Part shown: positions 60,090-64,000 of the stretch, piece by piece
How the letters are laid out: each line of letters begins with the position of its first letter
How positions within the stretch are numbered: the first letter of the stretch is position 1
Source: Cordia subcordata
Lineage: Eukaryota; Streptophyta; Magnoliopsida; Boraginales; Cordiaceae
Reading direction: 5' to 3'
Assembly: GCA_028554755.1 (NCBI GenBank)
Contig: JAPTOF010000024.1
Coordinates: 3,844,001 to 3,908,000 of the forward strand
Length of the DNA stretch: 64,000 bases
Translations under genes and position numbers: made by a program
The notes under the pieces: generated by a model
Seen by the model: the letters and a program-made list of their open reading frames with translations, nothing else
The model's database searches: none
Told to the model about the DNA's origin: nothing

Positions 60090-61152
60090 AGTACTGTTAC
60101 AAGTAGATATACGTGGTATATTTGCTTGTCAAAAATGGATTTAAGGTGAATAAGAAATTAGCAATCAAAGTTATATAATCAACAAGTTTGATTATTTAGA
60201 TTAGATATGTATAGGATGGAATCCCACATAGAAAGTTTATAAAGTTTTTGTTACATTTAAATATAAAAGCCTTTATGGGTTCGGCCAACAAGGCTTATGG
60301 AGGGAACTATGCATAGTGGGCATTATGATAAAAACTACCACACGTGGGCGCACGCAGGGCACGGCCAGGCCTGGGGATGAGGTGCGGGCCTGGGTTTTCA
60401 CTCTGAATATATCTTTTTGGGCAAGTTCTTATTCATCAATGGGTAAATTTTCTAGTCTCATAATAGAAATCTGGTTGAATGCTCGACTTTATGATTGTGC
60501 ACGTTGGAGAGCATTCTGGAAATGTGGTTTTGACTAGTTGTTGAGCGGAGCGGCCACGAGCTGCATTAGTGGGCGTTTTAGAGGAGTCTTGATTTCCCTG
60601 GTTTTATTGCAAGCCTCTCTAACTAGCATGAATAGGTCCTGTTCTTCACATAGTTAGTCATAGAGAAAAGCATAGCGTATAGGTTTATTTTTCGTATATA
60701 GTTCTTGGCATATAGAGAATCGTCAGAGAGAGTTCATTTGCTACTAGTTCGACAGTTTCTTGTGTTGGAGTGCTACCGTACGTCAAGAAGGTAATAGCCA
60801 TTGTTTCCTGGGAGGGATACGCCACACCCCTTAGCACCGATAAAGGGGGTGTAAATCTCTTAAGGATATAGTTTACGACCCTCAGCTAAGTGTATTTCAT
60901 TTTACACTCTACCACTGAATTGTAGTAGTTTCTGTTTATTTTTATTCTACTCGTTCAGCTACTACTTTATTCTATTTTCCCAACAGCTTAAGGGATTTAA
61001 CTATCATTATGAATTTCTACGAGTTTGGCAAACTATGGTATTTATTGCTTATAGTTTTCAAATTTGTTTCAAACAAAAACTAGAATTTTATCTTCTGATT
61101 AATATATTGGCTTACTAATTTCAGTTGGTTGAGTGCAGAAAATCTTATAACA
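60090..61152 (+). repeat. 5' LTR of copia G (left border approximate)
   Basis: The right border is set by the PBS-like TTTGGTTTCAATC at 61153 after the CTTATAACA end. A promoter-like ATATAAAAGCCTTTATG lies near 60261. About 1 kb, longer than the other copia LTRs here. The left border is guessed because the partner LTR is beyond the window. Confidence 0.5.
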
Positions 61153-61165
61153 TTTGGTTTCAATC

Positions 61166-62423
61166 ATGTCTGGAGTTAACGAAACTCAAACTGAGAATAA
61201 TGATGAAGTCCAATTTGTGGACAACACCCAAACTTGGACTGCTGGAACAAGTGTGACTGGGATTTCTATTGCTACCTTGAATGTTACTATGACTGCTAGG
61301 GACACCCCAACAGGAGTTACCATGGCTGGGAATGTTGGAATTACTCCAACAGATAACATAACTGTGCAAGTTCTTCGGATTGTGTAGGGGTTTAGCAGTT
61401 TTGGAGCCACGTCTGGATTAGCCTTTGGCTCGTTTGGTCAAACCAACAACGTGGCTGGTTCAAGCAGTGGCTTTGCGAGAGCTGCAAATGTTGCGGGTCC
61501 GAGCAATGCTTTTGGAGGCAAGCTCGTTTCTGGGAAAACCAATTATGCACCTCCACCTCCATATGCTGAGAAGCCAGAAAAATTTTCTGGAAAAGACTTT
61601 AGGACATGGCAGCTCCAAATGGAGTTCTATCTCATGACTTTGGGGCTGTTCATGTATGTGTAGCAAGATCCTCCATCGTTAGGGGACAACCCAAATGTAC
61701 AAATGGTGGCGGCTGTGGTTGCTTGGAAGCACAGCGATTTTCTTTGCCGGAATTACATTTTGAATTGTTTAGAAACTTCTTTGCATAAAGTACATGCTAA
61801 ATGTAAAACAACTAAAGAAGTTTTAATGTCATTAGAAGATAAATATGAGTTGGAAAGTGCAAGCACAAAGAAATTCGTGGTGACTAGATTTCTAGAATTA
61901 TCTATGGCAGATTCTAAACTGGTGATGTTGCAAGTGCAAGAATACCACTTAATCATCCAAGAGCTCCATGCTAAAGGGATGCCTAAAGTTGAACAGTTCT
62001 AGATGGCTGCCTTAATAGATAAATTGCCCACTGGATGGTGTGAATTCAAAAATCACCTCAAGCACAAGCAATAAGAATGAAGAGTTTAATCCTACGGCTT
62101 AAGATCGAGGAAAAGAACCGTTCAACTGGCAAATGGGGCATGCATGGTGGAATGAACTCCAAGGTCTACATGGTGGAACATGGTTCTGATCCCAACAAAA
62201 AAAGGAAGTTCACTAGTCAAACTAATCGTGGGCAAAAAGGGAAGGCAGTTGCAGGGAAACCCAAAGCAGACAAGAAGTAGTTCAATGGGACGTGTTATAT
62301 CTGTGACAAAATTGGTCACAAGGCGAAGGACTACAGGTTGTGCAAAAGGAAGGCCCTAGCAAATGTCGTGGAAGACCTAGGGGGCAATGTGTCTAATCTA
62401 ATTATTTCAGCAGTGGTGCTGAG
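61166..62423 (+). pseudogene. copia G GAG
   Basis: ATG at 61166: MSGVNETQTENNDEVQFVDN; a stop at 61385, a Gly/Ser-rich stretch, then PPPPYAEKPEKFSGKDFRTW QLQMEFYLMTLGLFMYV with a stop at 61661. Next SLEDKYELESASTKKFVVTR and VQEYHLIIQELHAKGMPKVE (UBN2-type GAG). Stops or shifts at 62001 and near 62070. The zinc knuckle CYICDKIGHKAKDYR near 62299-62340 has Tyr where the last Cys belongs. Inactive. Confidence 0.8.
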
Positions 62424-64000
62424 GTGAACATGATAGGCAACCCTAAACAATGGTTTATAGACACAGGGGTAGCAAGACATGTTTGTTCTGAAAGGAGGCT
62501 TTTTACTACTTATACAACTAACTCTGGAGCTGAAGTCCTATACATTAGGAATTTTGCTACCTCAAAAGTGGTAGATATATGCAATATCGTTTTAGAGATG
62601 ACTTCTGGTGTTAAGCTAACTTTGAAAAATGTTTTACATGTTCCTGACATTAGAAAGAATTTGGTATCTACCTCTCTATTAGGTAAAGCCAGCCTTTCTA
62701 TGCGTTTTAGTGCCAATAAAGTTGTAATAAAGAAAGGATACGATTTTGTGGGCAAGGGCTATCTCCATGAGGGGATGTATAAGCTAAGTGTTAGAGCCCA
62801 AGTCCCAAATAAGAATGTAACTGCCAGGCCTTCTGGCCAAAATGAAATGAATAAAATCGTTCCTTCTGCTTACTTTACTGAGTCCCCTACTTTATGGCAC
62901 GAACGTCTAGGACATGTGAATTATGATTCCTCAAACAAACTTGTGAAAATGGGTCCAATCCATGGAGTGGATTTTATTAACCATGAAAAATGTGAAGTTT
63001 GTGTGGAATCAAAATTAACTAGAACATATTTCAAATCAGTAAAAAGAGTCTCAGAACCTCTTGAATTAATCCACACTGACATTTGTGATCTAAAATATGT
63101 GCAAACTAAAGGTGGTAAAAAGTATTGTATAACTTTTATTGATGATTGCACAAGGTATTGCTATGTTTACCTACTTAGATCTAAAGATGAAGCATTGGAT
63201 GTCTTTAAACTATACCAAGCGGAGGTAGAAAACCAACTAGGCAAAAAGATCAAAACTTTGAGAAGTGATAGAGGTCGAGAATATGTATATCCCTTTGAAT
63301 CTTATTGTGCTGAACAAGGATAATGCACCAAATCACTGCTCCTTATTCTTCACAACAAAATGGTGTTGTTGAATGCAAAAATAGAACTCTCAAAGAAATG
63401 ATGAACGCATTGTTGATAAACTCGGGTTTACCTAAAAAATTGTGCGGGGAAGCGGTTTTGACTGCAAATCATATTTTGAATAAAATACCCCACAAGAAAC
63501 TGGAAAAGACAACTGTATGAATTGTGGAAAGGTAGACTATCTTCATACAAATATTTAGGAGTATGGGGATGTCTAGCTAAGGTAGGGTTTCCCACTCCTA
63601 AAATGGTCAAAATAGGACCAAAGATGGTTAACTGTATTTTCATTGGATATGCGCAGAATAGTGCTGCGTATAGATTTCTTGTGCAAAAGTCAAAAATTTC
63701 TGACATTCATAAGAATACAGTGATTGAATCTCACAATGCTGAGTTTTTCGAGACGACATTTCCATACAAAGGGTCAAAAGAACGAATCTTTCTAAACCCG
63801 GTTCATCTAAAAGGGCTTTTGACCATTTAGGTGTAGATAAAGAGGCTACAGCTAGCGAACCTAGACATAGTAAAAGGGCAAGAACGTCTATGTCTTTCGG
63901 GCCTGACTTTGTAACGTTTATGTTAGAAAGTTGGCTCAGAACCATTAAGGAAGCTATGTCGACTCCTGAGACACCTCTATGACAGAACGTGATGAATAGT
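62424..64000 (+). pseudogene. copia G protease, integrase and start of RT, cut by window edge
   Basis: 62424-63320 is one open frame: protease-like PKQWFIDTGVARHVCSERRL (DTG present, the usual following A-[ST] replaced by V-A), LTLKNVLHVPDIRKNLVSTS, pre-integrase SPTLWHERLGHVNYDSSNKL and CEVCVESKLTRTYFKSVKR (HHCC zinc site), integrase core ELIHTDICDLKYVQT, CITFIDDCTRYCYVYLLRSK and IKTLRSDRGREYVYPFESYC. A shift at 63322 moves to HQITAPYSSQQNGVVECKNR with the Glu region, another near 63520, then KMVNCIFIGYAQNSAAYRFL. RT has just begun near 63900 (TIKEAMSTPETPL). The 3' part is off the window. Confidence 0.85.

Overview
The window is nuclear DNA of a flowering plant, most likely a eudicot. The evidence is spliceosomal introns with plant-type GT/AG borders, one single-copy gene whose 23 exons read in phase as the plant plasma-membrane Na+/H+ antiporter SOS1 (NHX7), and a dense load of plant transposons (Ty1/copia, Ty3/gypsy, TRIM/SMART-like mini LTR elements, MULE, MITEs, a LINE). 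I cannot name the species from sequence alone.

Layout. 1-4829: the right part of a decayed Mutator-like element (MULE) with a broken MURA-type transposase on the minus strand and a broken plant-mobile-domain (PMD) gene on the plus strand, facing each other. 4907-5855: a 949-bp foldback MITE with a perfect 9-bp target duplication, ending about 80 bp before the TATA-like stretch of SOS1. 6099-56977: SOS1, 23 exons, 3453 coding nt, 1150 residues, no internal stop or frameshift seen. Exons 1-16 lie in 6099-19796, exons 17-21 in 36490-38156, exons 22-23 in 55429-56977.

The gene spans about 51 kb because two introns are inflated. Intron 16 (19797-36489) holds copia element A (19844-35161), which is itself interrupted by copia B (21103-25896), a 325-bp minus-strand TRIM (26487-26811) and a minus-strand gypsy element C (27605-32849). 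Intron 21 (38157-55428) holds minus-strand copia E (41325-51877), interrupted by a 269-bp mini LTR element (43441-43709), plus-strand copia F (44332-49510) and a hAT-like MITE (50560-50787). After the nested insertions are subtracted, A and E are each about 4.9 kb, the size of an ordinary copia element, which supports the boundaries. None of these elements has an intact polyprotein; gypsy C is the best preserved (one frameshift, one in-frame stop, nearly identical LTRs). Smaller MITEs and LTR fragments lie in introns 1, 3, 9, 11, 12, 16 and 21.

56978-64000: no host gene recognised. It contains a tandem duplication abutting a MITE, a fragment related to the promoter MITE, a 5'-truncated minus-strand LINE with its poly(A) tract (poly-T on plus) at 58891, and the 5' part of another copia element (G) that runs off the right edge.

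Functionally only SOS1 is expected to matter to the plant: Na+ efflux at the plasma membrane under control of the SOS2/SOS3 kinase module. The remaining sequence is transposon-derived and mostly dead. No previously undescribed multi-gene system was found. The strongest curiosities are the intact gene around 32 kb of nested retroelements, two very small minus-strand LTR elements, a GC-AG intron, and the large foldback MITE in the SOS1 promoter.
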